DNA of 64,000 nucleotides from Streptomyces brevispora (GTDB lineage: Bacteria; Actinomycetota; Actinomycetes; Streptomycetales; Streptomycetaceae): positions 4,712,001-4,776,000 of the forward strand of contig NZ_VIWW01000001.1 of the NCBI RefSeq assembly GCF_007829885.1, in the 5' to 3' direction. The position numbers and the translations under genes were made by a program. A model generated the notes under the pieces. That model was given only the letters and a program-made list of their open reading frames with translations, did not search any database and was not told the origin of the DNA. Below, in pieces: positions 26,065 through 33,657 of the stretch. Each line of letters starts with the position of its first letter. Position 1 is the first letter of the stretch.

Positions 26065-26256
26065 ATGAAGACGACGACGATGTTCCGCAACATTGCCAAC
26101 CCCCGGCGCACGACGCTGGCGCACCTCAAGGACGCCGAAGCGCTGCGCACGCCGGAGCGGCCGGAGCACGCGCTCGACCTGCCGACACAGACGGCCAACC
26201 CCCGCCGCACGATCCTCATGGTCGCCCCCCAAGCCGTCACGACCGCCGCGGAGTAA
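26065..26256 (+). CDS. Small protein with duplicated ANPRRT(T/I)L motif, function unknown
   Basis: 63 residues from ATG 26065 (ATG 26080 also possible). Over 90% of third positions are G or C, far above random frames, so I believe it is translated. It contains IANPRRTTLAHLKD near residue 10 and TANPRRTILM near residue 45, an internal duplication, joined by a charged stretch and TPERPEHALDLP. No signal peptide, no membrane span, no cysteine. I recall similar small proteins next to the FAH/gltX genes in other Streptomyces but know no function. No clear ribosome site; it may be leaderless or weakly expressed. Confidence 0.65.
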   Translation: MKTTTMFRNIANPRRTTLAHLKDAEALRTPERPEHALDLPTQTANPRRTILMVAPQAVTTAAE

Positions 26257-26349
26257 TCGCCGGTCTTCATATAGCGAGGCGTCACCCTCACGCGCGTTAG
26301 CCTGGAGCGTCAGTCTTCAGCCAGAGCAAGTGAGGGGCCACAGCTTCCC

Positions 26350-27126
26350 GTGCGCATCGCCAGGTTCTCCATCGACGGCAATGTCGCCTTCGGCGCCGTC
26401 GAGGGCGACGGGCCCGATGGTCTCGTCCTCGACATCATCAAGGGCATCCCGTACGCCGAGTTCGAGCTCTCCGGGGTCAAGGTCCCGCTGGACAAGGTCC
26501 GGCTGCTGCCGCCCGTACTCCCCAACAAGGTCGTGGCCATCGGCCGCAACTACGCGGAGCACGCCGCGGAACTCGGCAACGAGGTCCCCGACGTCCCCGT
26601 CGCCTTCTTCAAGCCCACCACCTCGGTGATCGGTTCCGGCGACGCCATCGAGTACCCCTCGTTCTCCGAAGAGGTGCACCACGAGGCCGAGCTGGCCGTG
26701 GTCATCGGCCGGATGTGCCGCGAAGTGCCGCGCGAGCGGGTCAAGGACGTCATCTTCGGCTACACCTGCGCCAATGACGTCACCGCCCGAGACGCCCAGA
26801 AGCGCGAGAAGCAGTGGGCCAGGGCCAAGGGCTTCGACACCTCCTGCCCGCTCGGCCCCTGGGTGGAGACCGACCTCGACCCCGGCGACCTCGCCATCCA
26901 GGCCACGGTCAACGGCGAGCAACGCCAGTTGGGCCGGACGAGCGACATGATCCGCTCCATCGAGGATCTGGTCGTCCACATCACGGAAGCCATGACGCTG
27001 CTCCCGGGCGATGTGATCCTCACCGGCACTCCCGCGGGGGTCGGACCCCTGCACGTCGGCGACGAGGTCGCCGTCACCATCGAAGGCATCGGCACTCTCA
27101 CCAACAAGGTGATCAAGCGTGGTTAA
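26350..27126 (+). CDS. Fumarylacetoacetate hydrolase family protein
   Basis: 258 residues, GTG start. The FAH-fold metal site can be followed: VVAIGRNYAEHAAE, HHEAELAVVIG (two acidic metal ligands), YTCANDVTARDAQ, and LTGTPAGVGPL near the end. This length and pattern fit the FahA/acylpyruvase group acting on 2-oxo acids (fumarylpyruvate, acylpyruvate or oxaloacetate); the exact substrate cannot be read. The stop overlaps the gltX start by 8 bp, so both are probably on one transcript. Confidence 0.87.
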   Translation: MRIARFSIDGNVAFGAVEGDGPDGLVLDIIKGIPYAEFELSGVKVPLDKVRLLPPVLPNKVVAIGRNYAEHAAELGNEVPDVPVAFFKPTTSVIGSGDAIEYPSFSEEVHHEAELAVVIGRMCREVPRERVKDVIFGYTCANDVTARDAQKREKQWARAKGFDTSCPLGPWVETDLDPGDLAIQATVNGEQRQLGRTSDMIRSIEDLVVHITEAMTLLPGDVILTGTPAGVGPLHVGDEVAVTIEGIGTLTNKVIKRG

Positions 27127-28591
27127 CGGACCGGTCCGTGTACGTTTCTGTCCCTCCCCGACGGGCAACCCCCATGTGGGCCTGGTCAGGACAGCTCTCT
27201 TCAACTGGGCCTTCGCCCGGCACCACCAGGGCACCCTGGTCTTCCGCATCGAGGACACCGACGCGGCGCGCGACTCCGAGGAGTCGTACGACCAGCTCCT
27301 CGACTCGATGCGCTGGCTCGGTCTCGACTGGGACGAGGGCCCCGAGGTCGGCGGCCCGCACGCCCCGTACCGCCAGTCGCAGCGCATGGACATCTACCAG
27401 GACGTCGCCGGGAAGCTCCTCGCCGCCGGCCACGCGTACCACTGCTACTGCACGACCGAGGAGCTCGACGCCCGCCGCGACGCCGCCCGCGCCGCCGGCA
27501 GGCCGTCCGGCTACGACGGCCACTGCCGTGACCTGAGCGACGCGCAGAAGTCCGCGTACGAGGCCGAGGGCCGCACCTCGATCGTCCGCTTCCGGATGCC
27601 CGACGAGGCCCTCACCTTCACCGACCTGGTCCGCGGCGACATCACCGTCCAGCCGGAGAACGTGCCGGACTACGGCATCGTCCGCGCCAACGGCGCCCCG
27701 CTCTACACGCTGGTCAACCCGGTCGACGACGCGCTGATGGACATCACCCACGTCCTGCGCGGCGAGGACCTGCTCTCCTCGACCCCGCGCCAGATCGCGT
27801 TGTACCGGGCGCTCATCGAGCTGGGCATCGCCAAGCAGACCCCTGAGTTCGGCCACCTGCCGTACGTCATGGGCGAGGGCAACAAGAAGCTCTCCAAGCG
27901 CGACCCGCAGGCCTCGCTCAACCTCTACCGCGAGCGCGGCTTCCTGCCCGAGGGGCTGCTCAACTACCTCTCGCTGCTCGGCTGGTCGATCGCCGAGGAC
28001 CGCGACATCTTCGACATCGACGAGATGGTCGCCGCGTTCGACATCAAGGACGTCAACGCCAACCCGGCCCGCTTCGACCTCAAGAAGTGCGAGCACGTCA
28101 ACGCCGAGCACATCCGCCGGCTCGACGTGAAGACCTTCACCGAGGCCTGCGGCCCCTGGCTGCGCGCCCCGTTCGCCCCCTGGGCCCCGGAGGCCTTCGA
28201 CGCGGACCTGTTCGCGGCGATCGCCCCGCACGCCCAGACCCGCGTCACGGTCCTCTCGGAGATCACGGCCAACGTCGACTTCCTCTTCCTCGACGAGCCG
28301 GCGACCGACGAGGCGTCCTGGACCAAGGCGATGAAGGAGGGCTCCGACGCCCTGCTCGTGACGGCCCGCGCCAAGCTGGCCGACGCCGAGTGGAACGCGG
28401 AGACCCTCAAGGCCGCCATCCTCGCCGCCGGTGAGGAGCACGGCCTGAAGCTCGGCAAGGCCCAGGCCCCGGTCCGCGTCGCCGTCACCGGCCGCACGGT
28501 CGGCCTGCCGCTCTTCGAGTCCCTGGAGATCCTGGGCCGCGAGAAGACCCTGGCCCGGGTGGACGCGGCGCTGGCGAAGCTGGCCGCGTAG
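27119..28591 (+). CDS. gltX: Glutamyl-tRNA synthetase
   Basis: 490 residues, GTG start overlapping the upstream stop. Class I signature: VRVRFCPSPTGNPHVG (HIGH equivalent), RIEDTDAARDSEES, and KKLSKRD (KMSKS equivalent). The C-terminal anticodon-binding region is helical. Most actinobacteria lack GlnRS, so this enzyme is expected to be non-discriminating, charging both tRNA-Glu and tRNA-Gln with glutamate before GatCAB converts the latter. Notably, tRNA-Gln and tRNA-Glu genes lie 3.8 kb downstream, beyond an insertion-prone stretch. Confidence 0.96.
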   Translation: MVNGPVRVRFCPSPTGNPHVGLVRTALFNWAFARHHQGTLVFRIEDTDAARDSEESYDQLLDSMRWLGLDWDEGPEVGGPHAPYRQSQRMDIYQDVAGKLLAAGHAYHCYCTTEELDARRDAARAAGRPSGYDGHCRDLSDAQKSAYEAEGRTSIVRFRMPDEALTFTDLVRGDITVQPENVPDYGIVRANGAPLYTLVNPVDDALMDITHVLRGEDLLSSTPRQIALYRALIELGIAKQTPEFGHLPYVMGEGNKKLSKRDPQASLNLYRERGFLPEGLLNYLSLLGWSIAEDRDIFDIDEMVAAFDIKDVNANPARFDLKKCEHVNAEHIRRLDVKTFTEACGPWLRAPFAPWAPEAFDADLFAAIAPHAQTRVTVLSEITANVDFLFLDEPATDEASWTKAMKEGSDALLVTARAKLADAEWNAETLKAAILAAGEEHGLKLGKAQAPVRVAVTGRTVGLPLFESLEILGREKTLARVDAALAKLAA

Positions 28592-28668
28592 CGGTTTCGG
28601 ATCACACGATGGGGTGGTTGCTCGGGCAGAGCGGCCGCCCCATCGGTATTCAGTTGTATTCTGACTTC

Positions 28669-28932
28669 ATGGCTGACACCACGATCAAGATCAGTGATGA
28701 GATAAGGGATCGAATCCGAGCGCTTGCGGAGGAGCGTGGCCTGAGTGCCCGTGCGTACGTGGAACGTCTGGTTTCCAGCGTTCCCACGGAGGATGAGCGG
28801 GCCGAACGGACGGCGAAGGCGATCGCGTACGTGCGTGCTCACTTCGGCACGGATCTCGGGCCGGACGATCTGGCCGCAGGCGAGGAGTGGCGACAGGCGA
28901 TTGTTGCCCGACGTATCGGAAGTCGCCGGTGA
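28669..28932 (+). CDS. Antitoxin, ribbon-helix-helix type
   Basis: 87 residues from ATG 28669. The N-terminus (TTIKISDEIRDRIRALAEER, then GLSARAYVERLV) is a classical ribbon-helix-helix DNA-binding domain; the rest should wrap the toxin. TATTCT lies about 8 bp before the ATG in a locally AT-rich patch, so a leaderless transcript is plausible. GTGA overlap with the next gene. Likely represses its own promoter. Confidence 0.82.
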   Translation: MADTTIKISDEIRDRIRALAEERGLSARAYVERLVSSVPTEDERAERTAKAIAYVRAHFGTDLGPDDLAAGEEWRQAIVARRIGSRR

Positions 28933-29300
28933 TCATTCTTGACCACACCGCCGTTGTGGCCCTCTGTCGAGGGCACCGGCTGCTGTCCTCGATTGTGGTC
29001 GTCGAAGTGGACGACGCGGAGCAGCGTGCCCATGTGCCAGCTCTGTGCCTGCTCGCGGCGAGTCTGGAACTGCCCGGCGCTGCCTCGCACGCAGGATCGC
29101 TACCGGGGCTGGAGTTCGTGCCACTCGACTGTGCCAGCACTGCCGCCGCGGAGCAGGCCATCGCGGCCGGTGTCGACTGGCGCCATGCTCACGCTGTCTA
29201 TGCGGCCGTTTCCAGCGGAGTGGAGAGCCAGGTGCTCACCGCAGCTCCGGAGGTATATGAATCCACCGGCGTGTGGGCGGTCGACATCGGCAAGCCCTGA
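28929..29300 (+). CDS. Probable PIN-like (VapC-type) toxin
   Basis: 123 residues, GTG overlapping the antitoxin stop. It begins IILDHTAVVAL, in the place of the first PIN acidic residue, and keeps HVPALCLLAA and DWRHAHAVYAA, but the late acidic motif (usually TxD) reads LTAAPEVY, so the nuclease centre may be weakened. Size and gene order fit a VapBC-like module acting on RNA. PIN assignment is moderate; a diverged, non-catalytic relative is possible. Confidence 0.65.
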   Translation: MIILDHTAVVALCRGHRLLSSIVVVEVDDAEQRAHVPALCLLAASLELPGAASHAGSLPGLEFVPLDCASTAAAEQAIAAGVDWRHAHAVYAAVSSGVESQVLTAAPEVYESTGVWAVDIGKP

Positions 29301-29321
29301 GCGTCGGTAGTGCCTGCGCGA

Positions 29322-29353
29322 GGGGGTCGGCAGCCAGCGGGCTGCCGACCCCT
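29322..29353 (+). terminator. Terminator after the toxin gene
   Basis: GGGGTCGGCAGC (29323-29334) and GCTGCCGACCCC (29341-29352) form a perfect 12-bp stem with a 6-nt loop, followed by TCTTCGTTCTC. Confidence 0.85.
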
Positions 29354-29364
29354 CTTCGTTCTCG

Positions 29365-30102
29365 CTACGGGGCGAGCGGCAAGACGTTTTCGATCCCCTG
29401 CTGCCCCGGGATGACTGCCGGTGATGTCGAGGCCGGCGTACCCGACTTCGTGGGCCCGAACATCAAGCTGGAGGACTGCGCGGTGCGCCGGTCGGAGACC
29501 ACGATGCCACCGCGCCACTTTCCGACCCGGTCCTGGTAACGGAACTGGAGCTTCTTCAGCCGCTCCCCGGACTGCTCGCGCAGGGGTGCCTACGCGTTGT
29601 CGCAGTGCACGTTCCACGTCAGGTCGTTGAGGTAAGCGTGGCAAGCGATCGGGAACAGCAGGGACGACACCACGAGATCGGCAAGCTGTAGCAGGGTGTG
29701 TGTATCGCTGTGCCCGAAGACGGGCGATTCGATGATTCCGCGCAGCCCGTCCCCGCCCGTCCGGTACTTGCGCGTCGTCACGCAGTGGACATCGGGCGCG
29801 TTCTTCACCTTGGTCCGGCTGTCCAGGACCATCATTCCGCGGGAGTGCTCGTGGGCGAGCTGGGCCTGGAAGGTCTCGGTCAGAGAGCCCACGGAGGTCG
29901 GGTAGACGCCGGACTCGTTGAAGGCGAGTCCTTCCTCCTTGATCCAGACGCGGGCGAGGAGCCGCGTGTCGTGGCGTTCCAGTATGCCGAGCAGGGACGA
30001 CAGCAGCTCCATGGCCGCGCGGTGCCAACTGTGGTTGCCCGCTCTGAGGTTCTTACGGACGTCAGCGCCCTTGATTTGGGCGGCCCTGTACGCGAGGAGC
30101 AA
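29365..30102 (-). pseudogene. DUF3800 protein remnant with internal amber codon and missing N-terminus
   Basis: Reading leftwards from about 30102, the frame holds RAAQIKGADVRKNL, MMVLDSRTKVKNAPDVH, SPVFGHSDTHTLLQLADLVV and SLLFPIACHAY, a recognisable DUF3800 C-terminal half. TAG at 29590-29592 interrupts it, yet the same frame continues with LKKLQFRYQDRVGKWRGGIV to a stop at 29365, exactly how I remember intact relatives ending. The N-terminal ~80 residues, with the usual acidic start motif, are absent; the frame opens only 6 bp from the divergent regulator gene. Two independent lesions make it a pseudogene. DUF3800 proteins often ride with mobile DNA. Confidence 0.75.
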
Positions 30103-30107
30103 GGACA

Positions 30108-30542
30108 GTGGCCCGTGCCAAACTTCCGCCGTCCGTGAGGCAACGGTGCCTGGGAGAACTCTTCGGTGCGACGCAGTCTCGTATCAGCAATATCGAGGCC
30201 GGCGGCTATGCGGTAAGCGCCGAGCGGGTCAGGGCGCTGGCCAGACTGTACGAGTGCGCCGACGGCGAGTTGATCGATTGCAGCGAAGAGGCGCACCTGA
30301 CAGTCTCGGTGATCCCCTTCGGGATGGGGACCTTTCCCGGCGCCGGTCACGGGATCGTCCAATTCGGTGGCCCGCTTCCGCGGCTGGACACTGTTCAACT
30401 GGATGCGGACCATGGCTCCGTGTTCGTCGACGGTGAGGCTCAGCTCGCCAAGTACCGAACGGTGCTGGACCGCATGGAGGCGTGTGCGCTCGGACCGCCG
30501 AAGTCCCGGGACCTCATCCTGCACGTCATGCGCTCACTCTGA
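30108..30542 (+). pseudogene. XRE-type regulator (DUF5753 class) with two in-frame internal deletions
   Basis: GTG 30108 has AGGAG upstream. The product starts ARAKLPPSVRQR, then jumps to FGATQSRISNIEAGGYAVSA: the recognition helix region is kept but ~15-20 residues of the helix-turn-helix are lost. After ELIDC it jumps again to HLTVSVIPFGMGTFPG, losing roughly 110 residues of the ligand-type domain. The end (DTVQLDADHGSVF, AQLAKYRTVLDRMEACAL) is normal for the family, whose members are about 280 residues; this one is 144. It is open throughout but probably cannot bind DNA normally. The partner DUF397 gene follows. Confidence 0.72.
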
Positions 30543-30558
30543 GAGAAAGAGGAATCCC

Positions 30559-30759
30559 GTGGCCAACTTGGTCTGGCAGAAGTCGTCGTTCAGCGGCGAG
30601 GCTGCGAACTGCGTCAACGTGGCCGCTGCGCCCGACGGCACGCTCCGGTTGCGTGAGAGCGACGACCCGGATGTGATACTCGCGGCCACCCGGGCCGGCA
30701 TGTCTGCGTTGGTCGCGTCGATCAAGGCGAATGGGAGCCTCGGGGTGCAGGCCGAGTGA
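30559..30759 (+). CDS. DUF397 protein
   Basis: 66 residues, GTG start after AGAAAGAGG. The pattern LVWQKSSFSGEAANCVNVA, then LRLRESDDPD and an Ala-rich amphipathic C-terminus with ALVASIKANG, is DUF397. Such proteins almost always pair with the XRE/DUF5753 regulators and behave like small antagonists or toxin-like partners (as in BldB/AbaA- or WhiJ-type loci). This copy looks intact although its regulator is damaged. Confidence 0.85.
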   Translation: MANLVWQKSSFSGEAANCVNVAAAPDGTLRLRESDDPDVILAATRAGMSALVASIKANGSLGVQAE

Positions 30760-30842
30760 GGACGTGACTGCGCTGCTGCAGCGCAGGAGCGGGTGTGCCG
30801 GAGTGGCTCTCGGGTGTCAGTGGGCGGAAGCAAGCTCGCGGG

Positions 30843-31528
30843 GTGATTACCGGTGAAGTGAAGAGCAAGGTGGGACGCGTTCTGGTCGGGGCATCGCCAA
30901 TCCGCTGGAGGTGATGGAGGAGATCACGTACCTGCTCTTCATCAAGCGCCTGGACGAGCTCCAGACGGTCAAGGATCGCCGGGCAAACGCCACGGGCACA
31001 CCTGACCCTGACCCGTTCTTCGACGAGGCCCAGCAGGACCTGCGCTGGCAGAACTTCAAGGTCCGCGACCCCGAGATCATGTGTCACCAGAATCTGCCGA
31101 CCGTCCACAAGCTGCGTCACAACGAACAAATCACCGAAGACGACCTCGCCGGTCTGGAAGAGATCTTCCTTGCCGAGGCGGTGGCCTCGCCCGAGGATCT
31201 TGACGAGGTCCGGGCCGCGGGAGGTCTTGGTCTGTTCGTCCGCACCCTGTGCGGACTGGACCGGCAGGCGGCCCAGCGGGCATTCGAGAGCTTCATCGCA
31301 GGAATGCATTTGAGTGCCTCGCAGCTGGACTTCATCACGCTGATCGACGACGTGGTCACCAAGCGTGGTGTGCTCGACGTCGGGGACCTGTACGAAGTCG
31401 GCAGTCCCTTCCACGACCGCGCGCCCGGCGGTCCGGACGACCTGTTCTCCCTTGAGCAGATCGATGACCTCAAGATTGTCTTCATCGGCCTGCAAAGCAC
31501 CGCGAAGCCCACCGGTCTCGCCGCGTAG
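30843..31528 (+). pseudogene. Type I restriction-modification scar: HsdM N-terminus fused to HsdR C-terminus
   Basis: GTG 30843 opens VITGEVKSKV, the usual HsdM start, but two small deletions (near 30873 and 30888) shift the frame before NPLEVMEEITYLLFIKRLDE resumes in another frame. That frame carries HsdM sequence to about RDPEIM (31080), then passes without a stop into LPTVHKLRHNEQITEDDL, GLGLFVRTLCGLDRQAAQ, LDFITLIDDVVTKRGVLDVG and GPDDLFSLEQIDD, the C-terminal domain of EcoEI-type HsdR. Everything between (HsdM catalytic domain, HsdS, HsdR nuclease and motor) is gone. This reads as one ~6-8 kb deletion (size inferred from family lengths) inside a former hsdMSR locus. Confidence 0.78.
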
Positions 31529-31546
31529 CCGCGTACTCTCGGACGC

Positions 31547-32266
31547 ATGCCGATCCGAGCTGTCCTCTGGGACATCGACGACACGATCTTTGACTATTCG
31601 GGCGCCGACCGCATCGGCATGCGCAAGCACCTCGAGGCCGAGGGCCTGCCCGGCGGGTATGCGTCCCACGAGCAGGCACTCGACGCGTGGAAGTCGATCA
31701 CGGACGTGCACTGGGCGCGATTCGCCGCCGGGGAGACCGACTTTCAGGGGCAGCGGAGGGGGCGGGTCCGCTCGTTCCTCGGGCGAGGCCTCAGCGATGA
31801 GGAGGCCGACAGCTGGTTCGGCCGGCATGCGGCCCACTACGAGGCCGCCTGGTCGCTGTTCCCGGACACCGTGCCCGTGCTGGACCGGCTGGCAGGTGAT
31901 TTCAGGCACGCCGTACTGTCGAATTCCAGCATCCACAGCCAGGACCGCAAGCTGCGCGAGCTCGGGGTGCGGGACCGCTTCGAGGCGGTGGTCTGCGCCG
32001 TTGAGCTGGGCGTCTCCAAGCCCGCCGCCGGGGCCTTCCACGCAGCCTGCCAGGCCCTCGCGCTCGATCCGCACGAGGTCGCCTACGTCGGGGACGAACC
32101 CGATATCGACGCCGCCGGTGCGGTGGCCGCCGGGCTGACCGGGATCTGGCTGGACCGGGGCGGCCGGGGCGGACGTCCGGAACTCGTCCGGATCACGGCC
32201 CTGGACCAGCTTCCCGGCCTGCTGGCGGGCGATACCCGTTTTGGAGCGCCGGACACCTTCGGGTAA
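31547..32266 (+). CDS. HAD-family hydrolase
   Basis: 239 residues, ATG start 19 bp after the fused ORF. Motif I WDIDDTIFD (both catalytic Asp), a helical cap, motif II VLSNSSI (Ser/Thr), Lys in GVSKPA, and motif IV YVGDEPDIDAAGA. Phosphoglycolate phosphatase/epoxide-hydrolase-like subclass; the substrate is unknown. Intact, unlike its left-hand neighbours. Confidence 0.88.
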   Translation: MPIRAVLWDIDDTIFDYSGADRIGMRKHLEAEGLPGGYASHEQALDAWKSITDVHWARFAAGETDFQGQRRGRVRSFLGRGLSDEEADSWFGRHAAHYEAAWSLFPDTVPVLDRLAGDFRHAVLSNSSIHSQDRKLRELGVRDRFEAVVCAVELGVSKPAAGAFHAACQALALDPHEVAYVGDEPDIDAAGAVAAGLTGIWLDRGGRGGRPELVRITALDQLPGLLAGDTRFGAPDTFG

Positions 32267-32352
32267 TGTTCTTCCTGCGCCGCCCGAACGGCCCGAAAGA
32301 TCCGGTCGGGAAGCGCAGACAGAAGAGAGATCCCCATGGGGTTGCTTTTCAG

Positions 32353-32424
32353 TGGGCTATGGTGTAATTGGCAACACTACGGTTTCTGGTACCGTCATTC
32401 TAGGTTCGAGTCCTGGTAGCCCAG
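32353..32424 (+). tRNA. tRNA-Gln (CUG), copy 1
   Basis: 72 nt. Acceptor TGGGCTA pairs with TAGCCCA, G discriminator, anticodon CTG within TTTCTGGT, T-loop TTCGAGT. CCA is not encoded. First gene of a five-tRNA cluster. Confidence 0.95.
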
Positions 32425-32451
32425 CGCAAGACAGCAAGTCGCAGTAATTAA

Positions 32452-32524
32452 GCCCCCGTTGTGTAGCGGCCTAGCACGCTGCCCTCTCACGGCAGTAGCG
32501 CCGGTTCGAATCCGGTCGGGGGTA
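32452..32524 (+). tRNA. tRNA-Glu (CUC), copy 1
   Basis: 73 nt. Acceptor GCCCCCG pairs with CGGGGGT (terminal G-U), anticodon CTC within CCTCTCAC, T-loop TTCGAAT, A discriminator. Confidence 0.95.
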
Positions 32525-32584
32525 CAGATCCTTCCCGCGAGAACATTTGGGTCGCACCCACGCTCTCGATGCAGGATCGCTAGG

Positions 32585-32657
32585 GCCCCCGTTGTGTAGC
32601 GGCCTAGCACGCTGCCCTCTCACGGCAGTAGCGCCGGTTCGAATCCGGTCGGGGGTA
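32585..32657 (+). tRNA. tRNA-Glu (CUC), copy 2
   Basis: Identical in sequence to the first tRNA-Glu. Its upstream spacer differs from those of the other two Glu copies, so it is not part of the duplicated Gln-Glu unit. Confidence 0.95.
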
Positions 32658-32669
32658 CTTGTAACACCA

Positions 32670-32741
32670 TGGGCTATGGTGTAATTGGCAACACTACGGT
32701 TTCTGGTACCGTCATTCTAGGTTCGAGTCCTGGTAGCCCAG
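32670..32741 (+). tRNA. tRNA-Gln (CUG), copy 2
   Basis: Identical to the tRNA-Gln at 32353-32424 and followed by the same 27-nt spacer (one base differs). Confidence 0.95.
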
Positions 32742-32768
32742 CGCAAGACAGCAAGTCGCAGTAATCAA

Positions 32769-32841
32769 GCCCCCGTTGTGTAGCGGCCTAGCACGCTGCC
32801 CTCTCACGGCAGTAGCGCCGGTTCGAATCCGGTCGGGGGTA
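32769..32841 (+). tRNA. tRNA-Glu (CUC), copy 3
   Basis: Identical to the other tRNA-Glu copies. Last of the cluster; a hairpin terminator follows 20 bp later. Confidence 0.95.
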
Positions 32842-32861
32842 CAACAGAGCGCAAGACAGTG

Positions 32862-32883
32862 GCCCTTCACTCCGGTGAGGGGC
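32862..32883 (+). terminator. Terminator of the tRNA cluster
   Basis: GCCCTTCAC (32862-32870) pairs with GTGAGGGGC (32875-32883), TCCG loop, followed by TTTCTGCTTGTGT. Confidence 0.8.
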
Positions 32884-32922
32884 TTTCTGCTTGTGTACGC
32901 GGGCCGTTCGACCCGGCCGGGC

Positions 32923-33388
32923 TCAGAGCCCGAACCGCCGCGCGGACTCCTCCTCCTGGGCCTGTCGGCGCAGGGAGGCCAGCAGCGGTTCGTACAGGAC
33001 CGCGGAGGCGACCGCCTTCTCCACCTGCTCCGCCTCCGACGGATACGTTTCCATCATGTCCAGGTCGCGGACCGCCACTTGATGCGTGAGCCGCGCCTGC
33101 TCCACCAGGTAGTCGCCCTCGCAGGGATAGCCGAGACGGATGAGCGTGGCCAGCGACGCCACCACGGACCGGTGGACGGGGGAGAGCGAACCGATCTCCT
33201 GAGCGGTGGTCCACCCCAACCGGCCCAGGAGCCGCTCCACTTCGTCCCGGGCGAGCGCGGTTTCCGGTGCCTCCTCGTCCGGTTCCGGGCCGTGCGGGAG
33301 CGCCCAGAGGGCGGCGCCCAGTCGGATCGTCCGGCCCAGCGACTCGTCGTCGACGTACTTCAGCACCTCGCGGGCCGTGGCGACCGGG
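32923..33388 (-). pseudogene. C-terminal fragment of an unrecognised helical protein, truncated by deletion
   Basis: Minus-strand frame with good third-position bias from about 33388 to the stop at 32923: ATAREVLKYVDDESLGRTIR, then RLGAALWALPHG, VERLLGRLGWTTAQEIGSL, SPVHRSVVASLATLIRLGYP and an Arg/Glu-rich end. Mostly helical, no known motif recognised. Further right the same frame stays open but is only the antisense of the DUF4188 fragment, so the real gene has lost its 5' part at the joint. The boundary is approximate. Confidence 0.55.
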
Positions 33389-33657
33389 AGGCGGCCGACC
33401 TGGAGCAGTACGCGTACGCGGCGGCGCCCGACATGTTCCACCGCAAGGCGTGGGCGATGATCAACCGCAAGGAGACGAAGTCCCGTCAGCGCGTGGGGCT
33501 GTGGCACGAGACCTACATGGTGCCCGAGGGCGGCTACGAGTCCATCTACGCCGACATGCCGGCGTACGGGCTGGCCGCGGCGACCGGGATGCTGCCGATC
33601 GAGGGGCGGGGGCGCAGGGCGGCGGAGCGCCTCGCGCACCGTTCACCGGCGAAGTGA
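33389..33657 (+). pseudogene. C-terminal fragment of a DUF4188 protein
   Basis: From about 33389 the plus strand reads DLEQYAYAAAPDMFHRKAWA, VGLWHETYMVPEGGYESIYA and DMPAYGLAAATGMLPIEGRG to a stop at 33657, the second half of a DUF4188 (monooxygenase-like, ferredoxin-fold) protein normally about 150 residues. The N-terminal half is missing and is replaced by the antisense of the neighbouring minus-strand gene. No start codon or ribosome site fits, so it is probably not expressed as a functional protein. Confidence 0.7.

Larger units (their letters stand above)
32353..32841 (+). repeat. Duplicated 172-bp tRNA-Gln/spacer/tRNA-Glu unit flanking a further tRNA-Glu
   Basis: 32353-32524 and 32670-32841 match except for one T/C change in the spacer. 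Since even the non-tRNA spacer is conserved, the unit arose by recent duplication or has been homogenised. Confidence 0.9.

Noticed and set aside
32353..32841. Repeated units that might suggest a CRISPR-like array
   Set aside because: The repeats fold as tRNA-Gln and tRNA-Glu with clear anticodons; spacing is irregular and no cas genes are present.
33389..33639. Full-length 238-residue minus-strand gene from 33639
   Set aside because: Its first third is the antisense of a clear DUF4188 C-terminus; only the part left of ~33388 has independent coding character.
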